64,000 nucleotides of DNA, from positions 525,061 to 589,060 of the forward strand of contig NZ_JAGHKO010000001.1 in NCBI RefSeq assembly GCF_017742245.1, given 5' to 3'. Both the position numbers and the translations under genes were made by a program. This stretch comes from Niastella soli. Its GTDB lineage: Bacteria; Bacteroidota; Bacteroidia; Chitinophagales; Chitinophagaceae. The notes under the pieces are model-generated. The model worked only from the letters and a program-made list of their open reading frames with translations. It was not told the origin of the DNA and ran no database searches. The number at the start of each line of letters is the position of its first letter. Within the stretch, counting starts at the first letter, position 1. This document shows, one piece after another, positions 34,349 through 43,134 of the stretch.

Positions 34349-34993
34349 TTACTCTATCAACTTGTTCTTTAAGGCAAACTTTACCAGGCCTACAGTATTA
34401 TTTACGCCCAGTTTTGCAATCAGGTTCTTGCGGTGTGTTTCTACCGTACTTACACTCAGAAAAAGTTTTTTGGCTATATCTGAATTGCTGTACTCCTTGC
34501 AAATAAGGGTAAGTACCTCTATTTCCCGTTTCGATAATATTTCATCTACCTTTTTATCTTCAATGGTAACCGTATTCCGGAAGTCCTGGTTGGTATCCAG
34601 GATATTGATCTCCTTACTGAAGAATTTATTACCGCCCGCTACTGTTTCCAGGGCATTGGTCAATTCGGCAATGTTGGTATTTTTTAAAAGATATCCCTGA
34701 ATATCGTATTTGAGCAGCTTATGAATATAGCGGGTGCCGCGCATGATGGTGAGGTAAAGGATCTTTAACCCGGGTTGTATTTCGCGGATCTTTTTAAGTA
34801 GTTCTTCTTCACCAATATCAGGTAAATGAACATCCAGCAATAAAATGTCGATTTCCATGTTTGGCAACTGGTTCAACAAACTTTCACCGGTAAATGCTGA
34901 ACCTATAACCTCAATGCCGGATTGCTTGTTCAGCAACAACACCAGGCCTTCAAGGTATAATTCATGATCATCTGTTATAAATACCTTCAACAT
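34349..34993 (-). CDS. LuxR/NarL-type response regulator
   Basis: About 214 residues. The receiver domain has the acidic pair in FITDDHE and the phosphoacceptor Asp in ILLLDVHLPD (residue 56 of the longer frame). The C-terminal LuxR helix-turn-helix runs LSKREIEVLTLICKEYSNSDIAKKLFLSVSTVETHRKNLI. I take the second ATG (MLKVFITDD, 34993) as start; two codons more (34999) are possible. It is upstream of the TPR kinase and probably co-transcribed. Target genes are not evident. Confidence 0.88.
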   Translation of the reverse strand: MLKVFITDDHELYLEGLVLLLNKQSGIEVIGSAFTGESLLNQLPNMEIDILLLDVHLPDIGEEELLKKIREIQPGLKILYLTIMRGTRYIHKLLKYDIQGYLLKNTNIAELTNALETVAGGNKFFSKEINILDTNQDFRNTVTIEDKKVDEILSKREIEVLTLICKEYSNSDIAKKLFLSVSTVETHRKNLIAKLGVNNTVGLVKFALKNKLIE

Positions 34994-35112
34994 AAGCAAT
35001 TTTAAGGGATCGGCAAGTTATTAGGAATTAAGGTTAATATACCGATCCATAGCAAATTAAAACTATTTACAGCAGGGTAACAAAAAACGAGGCCTTTCCA
35101 TTATTGAATTTT

Positions 35113-35155
35113 CCTGATCGCGTAAAGGGGAATGCCCGCCGCCCCGGCGATCAGG
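35113..35155. other. GC-rich imperfect stem-loop
   Basis: CCTGATCGC at 35113-35121 pairs with GCGATCAGG at 35147-35155, and GGGG/CCCC inside can extend the fold. It is GC-rich in AT-rich surroundings and far from either gene end. Its function is unknown. Confidence 0.4.
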
Positions 35156-35248
35156 CCCCTGAACATTTTCATACAGCAATTCCTTTACAGCCACCACCCT
35201 TTAGCAAATTTTAGCAGGCTTTAGCTTCTGTATAGCTCATTAACATAA

Positions 35249-35278
35249 AAAGCTTCCCCACAGAAGAGGGGAAGCTTT
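35249..35278 (-). terminator. Terminator of the DUF1800-DUF1501 operon
   Basis: AAAGCTTCCCC at 35249-35259 pairs perfectly with 35268-35278. On the minus strand the stem is followed by T's, 29 bases after the DUF1501 stop. Confidence 0.8.
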
Positions 35279-35306
35279 CATTATTATACGGATTAAATTT
35301 TCTACG

Positions 35307-36899
35307 TCATCGTGTCTTCAGCATGGGTCGTACCTGCTGGGTTACGCCGTTTTGGAAACGGGCATAATACACCCCATTAGGCATCCCATACCCATCGAAT
35401 GTTACAGTATAGGTACCGGATGTATATTCTTTATCGGTAAGCGTTTTTACAACCCTGCCCATTGTATCCATCACCTGCACCAGCGTATGTCCGCCCTTTG
35501 TAGTAAACGTTATTTTAGTCGTTTCAACAAATGGATTGGGATAGTTAATGATCAGCTGTTCTCCATCATTCCTTAAATCATCGATCCCCGTAAGACCGCA
35601 CGCTTCATTTATACATAAAGGAATGTTCTGGAAATTCTTCAGCATAATGGTTTGCAGGTCTGTATCGTTTACACAGAACCATTGCTTAAGAATGGAAGCG
35701 TAGATACTCCGGAAGTCGTATTGATAAGGAACGTTATCGTTTTGTTCGGCTATTGGCGATATAGCTGGGTTGGTACCAATAATACCAGGCCGTACATGCT
35801 TTCCAAACACAAATACCGGTGCGGCAGCGCCGTGGTCGGTACCTAAACTTGAATTTGATTTTATGCGGCGACCGAACTCTGAGAAGGTAAAACCAATAAC
35901 CCGGTCATCAACCCCTAACCCTTTCAGGTCATCCATAAAACATTTGATGGCATCTGAAACACCAGCGATCAGTTTGGCATGTCCGCCAACACTGGTATCG
36001 GCAGCTTCTACCTGGCTGGAGTGGGTATCGAAACCACCGGTACTAACCATGTATACCCTGGTCTTCAAACCGCCTTTTACCAACCGGGCAACAATGCGTA
36101 ACTGTTGCGCCAGGGAATTGTTACTGGGGTAAGAACCTTGTGCATTTACTCTGCCAGCTGCCGCCCTGATCACATTTGAATATACTTCGGTTTGCCCCAT
36201 GATCATGCGGATATACTCCAGCTCCTTACCCCAGGGGGTAGCCTGAACGGGCTCATCCACACCCTCATTTTCTAGAAAATGATAAAAGGCCGTGGGGTCG
36301 GTGATGTTCATAGCCATCGGGAAGGTTGGTCCCTGCATAGCCAGGGAAGCCACAGAGCCGATCTGTATTGCCAGGGGATCAAGCATTTGCGCTGTTGGAT
36401 ATCCGTTGGGGAAATTAGGAAACTCCAGATTCAGGTAACGGCCAATCCAACCAGTGTATACTACCTTGTCTGAATCCGAAGCACTCATCCAGATATCCGT
36501 TGCACGGAAGTGGGAGAAGTCGGGCTTCGGATAACCAACCGCCTGTACAACGGCCAGCTTGCCCTCATTAAACAGGGTTTGCATACCAGTCATGCTGGGG
36601 TGAAAACCTGTTTTAGCGGTACCATTCAGCGGCAGTACCTTGTTCTGGGCGATCGCAATATTTTTACGGGCGTTATAATAGCTTGAATAATTCTCAATGG
36701 GAACTACCATGTTCAACCCATCGTTACCACCAAAGAGCTGTATCATCACCAAAACTTTATCGGTTTCGGTGGTGGTACCCATTAAGGCCTGTACCAATGG
36801 GGATGCTCCCGTGAAGGCTTTTACAGAAAAGCCATCTAATAAAGAAGGTATTGTTACAGAGGCAGGCAGGGCATTTTTTAAAAAGGATCTACGCTTCAT
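35307..36899 (-). CDS. DUF1501 protein with T9SS-like C-terminal sorting domain
   Basis: A 530-residue exported protein. The N-terminus (MKRRSFLKNALPASVTIPSL) resembles a Tat-type leader. The DUF1501 domain (about 45-425) has VLVMIQLFGGNDGLNMVVP, FSHFRATDIWMSA, GGFDTHSSQ and FSEFGRR...GTDHGAAAPVFVFG, a sulfatase/alkaline-phosphatase-like layout. Residues from about 445 form a beta-rich tail (NYPNPF... VQVMDTMGRVVKTL... GVYYARF) typical of type A T9SS signals, so it is probably displayed or secreted. It follows the DUF1800 gene by 16 bases. The function of this pair is unknown. Confidence 0.87.
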   Translation of the reverse strand: MKRRSFLKNALPASVTIPSLLDGFSVKAFTGASPLVQALMGTTTETDKVLVMIQLFGGNDGLNMVVPIENYSSYYNARKNIAIAQNKVLPLNGTAKTGFHPSMTGMQTLFNEGKLAVVQAVGYPKPDFSHFRATDIWMSASDSDKVVYTGWIGRYLNLEFPNFPNGYPTAQMLDPLAIQIGSVASLAMQGPTFPMAMNITDPTAFYHFLENEGVDEPVQATPWGKELEYIRMIMGQTEVYSNVIRAAAGRVNAQGSYPSNNSLAQQLRIVARLVKGGLKTRVYMVSTGGFDTHSSQVEAADTSVGGHAKLIAGVSDAIKCFMDDLKGLGVDDRVIGFTFSEFGRRIKSNSSLGTDHGAAAPVFVFGKHVRPGIIGTNPAISPIAEQNDNVPYQYDFRSIYASILKQWFCVNDTDLQTIMLKNFQNIPLCINEACGLTGIDDLRNDGEQLIINYPNPFVETTKITFTTKGGHTLVQVMDTMGRVVKTLTDKEYTSGTYTVTFDGYGMPNGVYYARFQNGVTQQVRPMLKTR

Positions 36900-36915
36900 A
36901 AGATCGGTTTGAATG

Positions 36916-38571
36916 TTAAGCTAATTGATACTCGGCCAGGGTCATTAAGTATTTGTATAACGTTTGCAGGCGGGTAGTTACCGAACCTAATTCTGCAGGA
37001 TTGTTCCAGGCATCGGTCCAGTAACTATCAGTAGTTTGGCCCGTAAGCAGAATTTGTGATTTGATGGTAGCCTTTCTTGCATCGGAAACAGGTACCCGGT
37101 ACAACACATCCATCACATCGCTGATGAGCAGATTAGGATCACCTGCATTGGGAAACTGCCTGGTAAACGCCACCGGGTCAATAACCAGATTCAGGGTATT
37201 ACGCATATACCCGGTCAATATCAATTGATCACTCAACTTACTCCGTCTGGGCATGGTATCGTGGTTGATCCATGTTTCATGAAACATCGGGATCTGGTAA
37301 TAAGCGGGCCAGCCGGCTACGTTTGGCGGGTCACAGATATCCTGTTGCATTTTGGCCGATTGGTCTTGCAGGAAATCCCACATGCCGTACTGATTAACGT
37401 AATCGGAAGCATCGGGGAATACTACTTTAAACTCCCGCACCATACCTACGATCAGGTCAAGCGGGCTTTTGATCAAACAACCCTGGCTAAGCGGATCAAA
37501 GAAATGCTCGCTGCTTAACAATTGTTCCAGGACTGGTTTTATCTCCCAACCACTGCGGACAAATGTCTGAGCCAGTGGCTTAATAACGTTGGTGTAAGTA
37601 TCAGCTTCAATTGTGTAATAAACAAACCATCTGTACAATTTTTTTACAATAAACTCAGAGACCTCAGTTGTTTTAGCGAAGATCATATTGATGAGGTCAT
37701 CCACTTCAGCATCGGCGCCAGTGGCATCACTGCGGCCGGCAATTACGGTACCATTATAGAAAGAAGAAAAAGTCTTACTGTTTTTATCATGGTCCTCAGG
37801 CTTAAAGGACATGAGCTCGGTATCCATGTCAAGCTTCCAGCCGGTCAATACCCGGGCAGCCGCCTTTACATCTTCTTCTGTATAGTTCGGATTGTTTTCT
37901 TTACCAAGGGTGAACAGCTCCTGCAATTCACGCGCATAGTTCTCATCTGGCGCGTTCTTGGAATTCAGGTAACCGTTCAGGTAACGTAACATGCATTTAT
38001 TCAGCGTTACATCCTTCACCATTTTCTTGAAATTACCAAGCGCGTCCTGGCGCAACAACTGACTGTATTCATAGGCGAAGGAAGGTCTTTCAATCACGTT
38101 TATTTCTGATGTCCAGTGATTGTGCCAGAACATGGTCATCTTTTCGCGAATGTTGGTTTCCTGATTGATCATTTGACCCAGCCACCAGCATTTGATCGAT
38201 TTGCCGCGTTGAAAGTTGGGAACAACACCCTTTGAAACGGTATTCACCCAGGTAGCACCTTGTGCTACGGTAAGGTCAGGATCACCAGCTTCAATGTCGG
38301 TATTGTCGTAATTTTTTACAGGGGGTGCGGGCAATCCGGCAGGTACGTTCAACAATGTACTAACTGCCGTTGCAATTGACATACCAGTAAAGTGATCGAT
38401 GTCTGCTTTTGTTGCTCCGAACATGGTCCGCTTCAATAAATGAGCGGCCTGCTGAGCGCTAAGGTTGCCTAATTGTGGCGCTAATCCGGAATAAATTTGA
38501 CGTAAGCCAAAGGTTTGCGCAGAAGGAGCTTTCGCTTTTCTCTTCAGCGTGAAGAATTCTCTTCTATCCAT
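36916..38571 (-). CDS. DUF1800 protein
   Basis: A 551-residue protein from MDRREFFTLKRK (start at 38571; frames to 38598 or 38634 are open but the RREF motif argues for this one). DUF1800 features are the early AAHLLKRTMFGAT, MTMFWHNHWTS, NYARELQELFTLG and PPNVAGWPA. It is the usual partner of DUF1501 proteins, here directly upstream and surely co-transcribed. Pairs like this occur in many Bacteroidota, Planctomycetes and Proteobacteria, but I know no proven activity. The RREF near the start may belong to a short export leader. Confidence 0.86.
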   Translation of the reverse strand: MDRREFFTLKRKAKAPSAQTFGLRQIYSGLAPQLGNLSAQQAAHLLKRTMFGATKADIDHFTGMSIATAVSTLLNVPAGLPAPPVKNYDNTDIEAGDPDLTVAQGATWVNTVSKGVVPNFQRGKSIKCWWLGQMINQETNIREKMTMFWHNHWTSEINVIERPSFAYEYSQLLRQDALGNFKKMVKDVTLNKCMLRYLNGYLNSKNAPDENYARELQELFTLGKENNPNYTEEDVKAAARVLTGWKLDMDTELMSFKPEDHDKNSKTFSSFYNGTVIAGRSDATGADAEVDDLINMIFAKTTEVSEFIVKKLYRWFVYYTIEADTYTNVIKPLAQTFVRSGWEIKPVLEQLLSSEHFFDPLSQGCLIKSPLDLIVGMVREFKVVFPDASDYVNQYGMWDFLQDQSAKMQQDICDPPNVAGWPAYYQIPMFHETWINHDTMPRRSKLSDQLILTGYMRNTLNLVIDPVAFTRQFPNAGDPNLLISDVMDVLYRVPVSDARKATIKSQILLTGQTTDSYWTDAWNNPAELGSVTTRLQTLYKYLMTLAEYQLA

Positions 38572-38728
38572 AAGGTTGATTTTGGGGGATTGCTTCATGA
38601 TAGTCGGCCTTATGACAATATGAAGACAACCCATTTATAGAGCTGTGATTGATCAAAAATTTTGCCACTTGATGAATTGGGGATAAGTGACGTACATTTT
38701 CATAGTAACCTCGTACATGTACGTGCAT

Positions 38729-38759
38729 AAAAAAAGCTGCTCTCTAATGAGAAGCAGCT
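38729..38759 (-). terminator. Terminator of the thiolase gene
   Basis: On the minus strand AGCTGC..TCTC pairs with GAGA.GCAGCT, followed by a run of seven T's. It lies 22 bases after the thiolase stop and ahead of the DUF1800 gene, separating the two units. Confidence 0.82.
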
Positions 38760-38781
38760 CTGTATACAATAACGATTTTTA

Positions 38782-39957
38782 CTAATTAATATTTTCTATA
38801 ATCCCTGCTATTCCCTGCCCGCCTCCAACACATGCCGTTACAATTCCATACTTCTTGTTCAATCGCTTCATGTCATGTGTTATCTGTATCGTTAATTTAC
38901 AGCCAGTGCATCCCAGCGGATGCCCTAACGCTATAGCACCACCGTTTATGTTAACGATGTCAGGATTAATTTCTAATTTTCTTATAACGGCCAGCGCCTG
39001 TGATGCAAAAGCCTCGTTTAGCTCCACCAGGTCAATCTGACCCAAACTCATATTAGCTTGTTTTAATACTTTAGGCACTGCTTCAACGGGACCTATACCC
39101 ATAATGCGGGGATGTACGCCGGCCGATGCACAGGCAACCAGGCGGGCAATAGGTTTCAATCCCAATTCATTTACCATTCTTTCACTCATAACAATAACAA
39201 AGGCGGCGCCATCACTTGTTTGTGAGGAGTTACCTGCTGTTACCGATCCGCCGGCCGCAAATGCCGGTTTCAGTTTATTCAACACATCAATGCTGGTATC
39301 TTTACGAGGCCCTTCATCTGTATCAACTACATAACTACGGGTTTGCTTTTTCTTCTTTTCATCCAGGTAAACTTCCTCTACTGTAATGGGTAGAATTCCG
39401 TTTTTGAAATAACCATTATCAATCGCATTGATCGCTTTCATATGAGATTGAAAAGAGAACTGGTCCTGGTCATCGCGGCTTACATTATATTCTTTGGCCA
39501 CTGCTTCAGCAGTTAAACCCATGCTTAGGTAATAATCGGGTTCATCTTTAGCAATGCTATAGGCTGGTACGGTTTTCCAACCTGCAGTGGGCACCAGACT
39601 CATGCTTTCGGTACCACCGGCAACAATACATTCAGCCATCCCCATACGGATCTTGGCTGTGGCAATTGCAATAGTTTCCAAACCCGATGCGCAATACCGG
39701 TTCACAGTCATCCCGGGTACTTCAAAACCCAACGACCGGGCGGCAATGATCCTCCCTACCTGTAAACCCTGTTCGGCTTCAGGTACTGCATTTCCTACTA
39801 TTACATCATCAACCCGTTTAGGGTCCAGTTGCGGAACAGAAGCCATCAGACCTTTTATCACATCAACGGCCAGATCATCGGGCCGGTAAAACCGGAATCC
39901 ACCTCGTTTGGCTTTACCTACTGCTGTGCGGTAACCAGCTACTATATACGCTTCCAT
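38782..39957 (-). CDS. Acetyl-CoA acyltransferase (thiolase)
   Basis: A 391-residue thiolase. The nucleophilic Cys is C89 in NRYCASGLE; the C-terminal catalytic motifs are GGAIALGHPLGCTG and CVGGGQGIAG. It cleaves 3-ketoacyl-CoA with CoA in fatty acid oxidation, or condenses acetyl-CoA; the FRFYRPDDLA segment and overall length fit the beta-oxidation (FadA/FadI) type. Its usual partner, the multifunctional FadB/FadJ subunit, is not next to it and would have to be encoded elsewhere. Confidence 0.88.
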   Translation of the reverse strand: MEAYIVAGYRTAVGKAKRGGFRFYRPDDLAVDVIKGLMASVPQLDPKRVDDVIVGNAVPEAEQGLQVGRIIAARSLGFEVPGMTVNRYCASGLETIAIATAKIRMGMAECIVAGGTESMSLVPTAGWKTVPAYSIAKDEPDYYLSMGLTAEAVAKEYNVSRDDQDQFSFQSHMKAINAIDNGYFKNGILPITVEEVYLDEKKKKQTRSYVVDTDEGPRKDTSIDVLNKLKPAFAAGGSVTAGNSSQTSDGAAFVIVMSERMVNELGLKPIARLVACASAGVHPRIMGIGPVEAVPKVLKQANMSLGQIDLVELNEAFASQALAVIRKLEINPDIVNINGGAIALGHPLGCTGCKLTIQITHDMKRLNKKYGIVTACVGGGQGIAGIIENIN

Positions 39958-40682
39958 ATATAAAGTTTATAGTTTGATTTATTTTAGTGTCTTTATGCTT
40001 TCAAATGTCAGTTGTGAGTTGTCTGTTGTGAGTAGGTTTCCGATTTTTCAGCTCTCTCTGTTTTCGCGAGCCTACTCACCATTCATTTTCTCGCCTACGG
40101 CTCGTGGCTCAATGCCATCATGCAAAAACCATAGCGATCGCATTTTGACAACGCAACGGGTAACCGTAACAAAGAACCCAATAACCGAATAACTTAAGAA
40201 CTAAATACCTAAAGCCTCCCTGTAATCTCTATCAACTTGCTTTCTGGTCAACTGGCTACTTTCTACCTGGCGCCCCGCCTCAGCGGGTGCCCAATTACCC
40301 TGGTCAATTTTATCAACCTGCATTTACCTGGTCAACCTTAAGTTTACCATTCTCACCAACTGGTTGTTTATGCAACTTTCTATACCAAAGTTAAGGATTG
40401 GCAACAGTAAAACAAAATGACTACAGGTTACTATTTACCGGTGGCCTGCTGGCAGGGCGAACTGAAAACCAACCCTGCTTTACGGAATCTTCTAGATCGG
40501 GTGCAGCTATAGTTTCAGCGGTGGCGCAAGGCGCAGTAACAGGCAACTAATTACAAACTATTCACATATACAATATTCTGCTCTTATGGTCCCTGAAACA
40601 TCTATATTGATACAATTCCTTAACAAAATCAGGTCATAGTCAACCCAGCAACCGGCAAACTGAGTTATCTTCGCACCGAATT
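39958..40682. other. Long intergenic region with dispersed repeats
   Basis: No gene is supported in 725 bases. It has tandem 10-11 base units such as CAGTTGTGAGTTGTCTGTTG (40008 onward), the CTCGCCTACGGCTCG element near 40089 shared with 29555, a CCCGC-CTCA-GCGGG hairpin near 40274 and TCAACTGG/TCAACC tracts like those at 29700-29850. The pyrD promoter is at the end. Confidence 0.6.
40666..40673 (+). promoter_or_regulatory. Putative -7 element (TATCTTCG) for pyrD
   Basis: TATCTTCG is one base off TAnnTTTG and ends only nine bases before the pyrD ATG. If used, transcription would start within a few bases of the ATG, giving an almost leaderless message. Confidence 0.45.
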
Positions 40683-41780
40683 ATGTACAACTTACTTCGT
40701 CGTCTGTTATTTTGCTTTCCCACTGAAACAGTTCACCATTTTTCCATGAACATGATGAAAATGGGCTGTTCCGTAGGACCCATCCGTAAATCCATTTCCA
40801 ATCAGTTCTCCCCTGCCAGTGGGGCGCTGTCAAAAGAATTATTTGGTCTCCGGTTTAAAAATCCGGTGGGACTGGCTGCGGGTTTTGATAAAAACGCCCT
40901 GTACCTTACCGAACTGGAAGCTCTGGGTTTTGGTTTTGTTGAAATTGGTACCGTTACACCCAAACCACAGGCCGGGAACGACAAACCGCGGCTTTTCCGC
41001 CTGCCCAAAGACAAGGCCCTCATCAATCGTATGGGTTTTAATAACGATGGCGTGCAGGTAGTAGCCCAACGGCTAAAGGAATGGCGGGAAAAGCAATCGG
41101 CAATCGGCAGTAAGAAATTGCCCATCCATCCCGGCTCTGAGGAGCTCATAATAGGCGGAAACATCGGTAAAAATAAAGTAACTCCTAACGAAGACGCCTG
41201 GAAGGATTACGAGATCTGCTTCCGCGCCCTGTTCGATTGCGTTGACTACTTTGTAGTAAATGTAAGCTCGCCCAATACCCCCGGACTGCGCGAGTTGCAG
41301 GAGAAAGATTCACTCCGTAAGATCTTATCACATTTACAAACCATCAACCAGCAGGAAAGCGGAGAAGAAATAAACCGCAGACCCAAACCTATATTATTAA
41401 AGATAGCCCCCGACCTTACCCCACAACAGATAGATGATGTTATTGACCTGGCCATGGAAATAAAACTGGATGGCCTGGTAGCTACCAATACCACCATCAG
41501 CCGGGAGCTATTGCAAACAACCGGTCAGGAGCTGGAAACCATCGGTGCAGGTGGCTTAAGCGGTGCGCCTGTCCGCAAACGGGCTACAGAAATTGTCAGC
41601 TACATTCACGAAAAGACCCGCGGACAGTTACCGGTTATTGCTTCAGGTGGCATTTTTACGGCAGCAGACGCCAAAGAAAAGCTGGCGGCCGGCGCCTCCC
41701 TTGTCCAGGTTTGGACAGGCTTTGTATATGAAGGACCGGGCATTGTAAAAAACATCTGCAATGGCCTTACAGCCAGGTAA
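40683..41780 (+). CDS. pyrD: Dihydroorotate dehydrogenase (quinone), class 2
   Basis: A 365-residue flavoenzyme of pyrimidine synthesis that oxidises dihydroorotate with the quinone pool as acceptor, on the inner membrane. The N-terminal helix (1-40) is the membrane-binding part of class 2 enzymes. FMN and substrate motifs follow: NPVGLAAGFDKNA, GTVTPKPQAGN, INRMGFNNDG, GGNIGKNK, NVSSPNTPGLR, ATNTT and GAGGLSG. Between KEWREK and IIGGNIG there is an extra segment of about 17 residues, encoded in part by GCAATCGGCAATCGGCAG, which looks like repeat DNA. The frame is intact. Confidence 0.93.
   Translation: MYNLLRRLLFCFPTETVHHFSMNMMKMGCSVGPIRKSISNQFSPASGALSKELFGLRFKNPVGLAAGFDKNALYLTELEALGFGFVEIGTVTPKPQAGNDKPRLFRLPKDKALINRMGFNNDGVQVVAQRLKEWREKQSAIGSKKLPIHPGSEELIIGGNIGKNKVTPNEDAWKDYEICFRALFDCVDYFVVNVSSPNTPGLRELQEKDSLRKILSHLQTINQQESGEEINRRPKPILLKIAPDLTPQQIDDVIDLAMEIKLDGLVATNTTISRELLQTTGQELETIGAGGLSGAPVRKRATEIVSYIHEKTRGQLPVIASGGIFTAADAKEKLAAGASLVQVWTGFVYEGPGIVKNICNGLTAR
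41093..41110 (+). repeat. Heptad repeat within pyrD
   Basis: GCAATCGGCAATCGGCAG is a 7-bp tandem related to the intergenic GGCAATG family. It encodes part of an apparent insertion in a surface loop of PyrD, before the conserved GGNIGKNK. Confidence 0.6.
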
Positions 41781-41990
41781 ATAGGATAACAAAGTCAACC
41801 GTATTACAAATAACTGGCATTGATTGCCCAGAAACTTGTAACCCGCTAAGGCGGGAAAACGTGTAACTGCTTTTATCCGTAACCCATGCTCCAACTTCGA
41901 ATATTATTATTTTAACATCATCTGAAACATTATAACCCCACTTTCTACTAATGATGTACTTGCGCAAAAAGAAGGTATAACCAGCGCGTA

Positions 41991-42020
41991 TTGCGTATTG
42001 GTTTAGCCGCCTTATTTTTG
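41991..42020 (+). promoter_or_regulatory. Promoter of the TerC gene (TTG-N19-TATTTTTG)
   Basis: TTG at 41991-41993 and TATTTTTG at 42013-42020 are 19 bases apart, matching the Bacteroidota sigma consensus, 25 bases before the start codon. Confidence 0.65.
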
Positions 42021-42045
42021 CGCTTCATTTATAGAACCGACCACC

Positions 42046-42840
42046 ATGGAACAATTTTTTACTGTAGATGCCCTTATCAGTTTATTAACCCTGACTGTAT
42101 TGGAGATCGTGTTAGGCATCGACAACGTGATCTTCGTATCCATTTTAATGGGCCGCTTAGACAAAAAGCAACAACTGGAGGCCCGCCGCATCTGGATGTT
42201 TGCCGGTATTGCCGTTCGTATTGGTTTATTAATGGCAATTGGCTGGCTTGTAAAGAATGGTAATGCTGAATTATTCGGCTTTTCTTTCCGTGATCACCAT
42301 TATGCATTTAATCTGCGTAATATAATTATGCTGGTTGGTGGCTTGTTCCTTTTATATAAAACTGTAAAAGAAATACACCATAAGCTCGAAGGTGATGAAG
42401 GCATGTATGAGAGCAAGAACAACAAATCATCATTTGGTGCTATCATAACCCAGATCGTTGTGATCGATATGGTGTTCTCATTCGACAGTATCATTACGGC
42501 TGTTGGTTTGGCGCGTATTGTGCCTATTATGATTACCGCTGTGATCATTGCCATGATCATCATGTTCTTTTTCTCTGATAAGATCGCCGATTTTATTCAC
42601 AAGCATCCTACATTAAAGATGCTTGCCCTGGCCTTTTTATTAATGGTTGGTTTCAGCCTGTTCTTTGAAGGTTTGGAACCCATTCACAAAAGCCACATCG
42701 ATAAAGGTTATATCTACTTTGCTATGGCCTTCTCGTTTGGTGTTGAAATGCTGAATATGTGGATGCTTAAAAGAGCCAAAAAACAAAAGGTTGAATTGAA
42801 CGAACCTATTGTTAAGAAAGAGGAGCAGAATACTATCTAA
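42046..42840 (+). CDS. TerC family integral membrane protein
   Basis: A 264-residue protein with about seven membrane spans. The family's acidic metal-site motifs are present: EIVLGIDNVIFVS near residues 22-34 and DMVFSFDSIITAVGLAR near 140-156. TerC/Alx proteins are linked to manganese export and tellurite resistance; TerC-like proteins in other phyla help metalate secreted enzymes. It is a single gene with its own promoter and terminator. A heptad-like repeat begins just after the stop. Confidence 0.88.
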   Translation: MEQFFTVDALISLLTLTVLEIVLGIDNVIFVSILMGRLDKKQQLEARRIWMFAGIAVRIGLLMAIGWLVKNGNAELFGFSFRDHHYAFNLRNIIMLVGGLFLLYKTVKEIHHKLEGDEGMYESKNNKSSFGAIITQIVVIDMVFSFDSIITAVGLARIVPIMITAVIIAMIIMFFFSDKIADFIHKHPTLKMLALAFLLMVGFSLFFEGLEPIHKSHIDKGYIYFAMAFSFGVEMLNMWMLKRAKKQKVELNEPIVKKEEQNTI

Positions 42841-42844
42841 AAGG

Positions 42845-42895
42845 TAGTGGGCAATAGGAAGATGGCAGACGGCAGAAGGCAAACGGCAGAAAGAT
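42845..42895 (+). repeat. Degenerate 7-bp repeat tract after the TerC gene
   Basis: Units such as GGCAGAC, GGCAGAA and GGCAAAC follow TGGGCAATAGG directly after the stop codon. They have the same period and orientation relative to the gene as the arrays at 29413 and 43135-43240. Confidence 0.7.
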
Positions 42896-42925
42896 CCTTT
42901 AATTAAGTATACTAAAATTCGTAAG

Positions 42926-42959
42926 AGGCCCCGACAGTATCGTCGGGGCCTTATTTTTT
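42926..42959 (+). terminator. Terminator of the TerC gene
   Basis: AGGCCCCGAC at 42926-42935 pairs with GTCGGGGCCT at 42942-42951 and is followed by a T-rich run. Confidence 0.85.
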
Positions 42960-43134
42960 AATAAATGTTTTTATTCCCTTGATAGTGTGAAGCGCGTAAT
43001 GCGAAGTGAATGGAGCCTGGCGAAGCCATGCGGAGTGAACCCTACAGCGCGCAGCGAGCAAAGCGAGCGGAGCATTGAGTTCTATAGAGCGAAGCGCGCA
43101 GCGCGTAGCTGTATTTGAATTGCCGCGTCATGGG

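Larger units (their letters stand above)
35000..35306. other. Intergenic region with several inverted repeats
   Basis: No gene is seen. It holds an inverted pair GGATCGG (35007-35013) and CCGATCC (35042-35048) just upstream of the response regulator, a larger imperfect stem-loop (35113-35121 with 35147-35155, GC-rich interior), and the terminator of the DUF1501 gene at 35249-35278. Confidence 0.5.
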
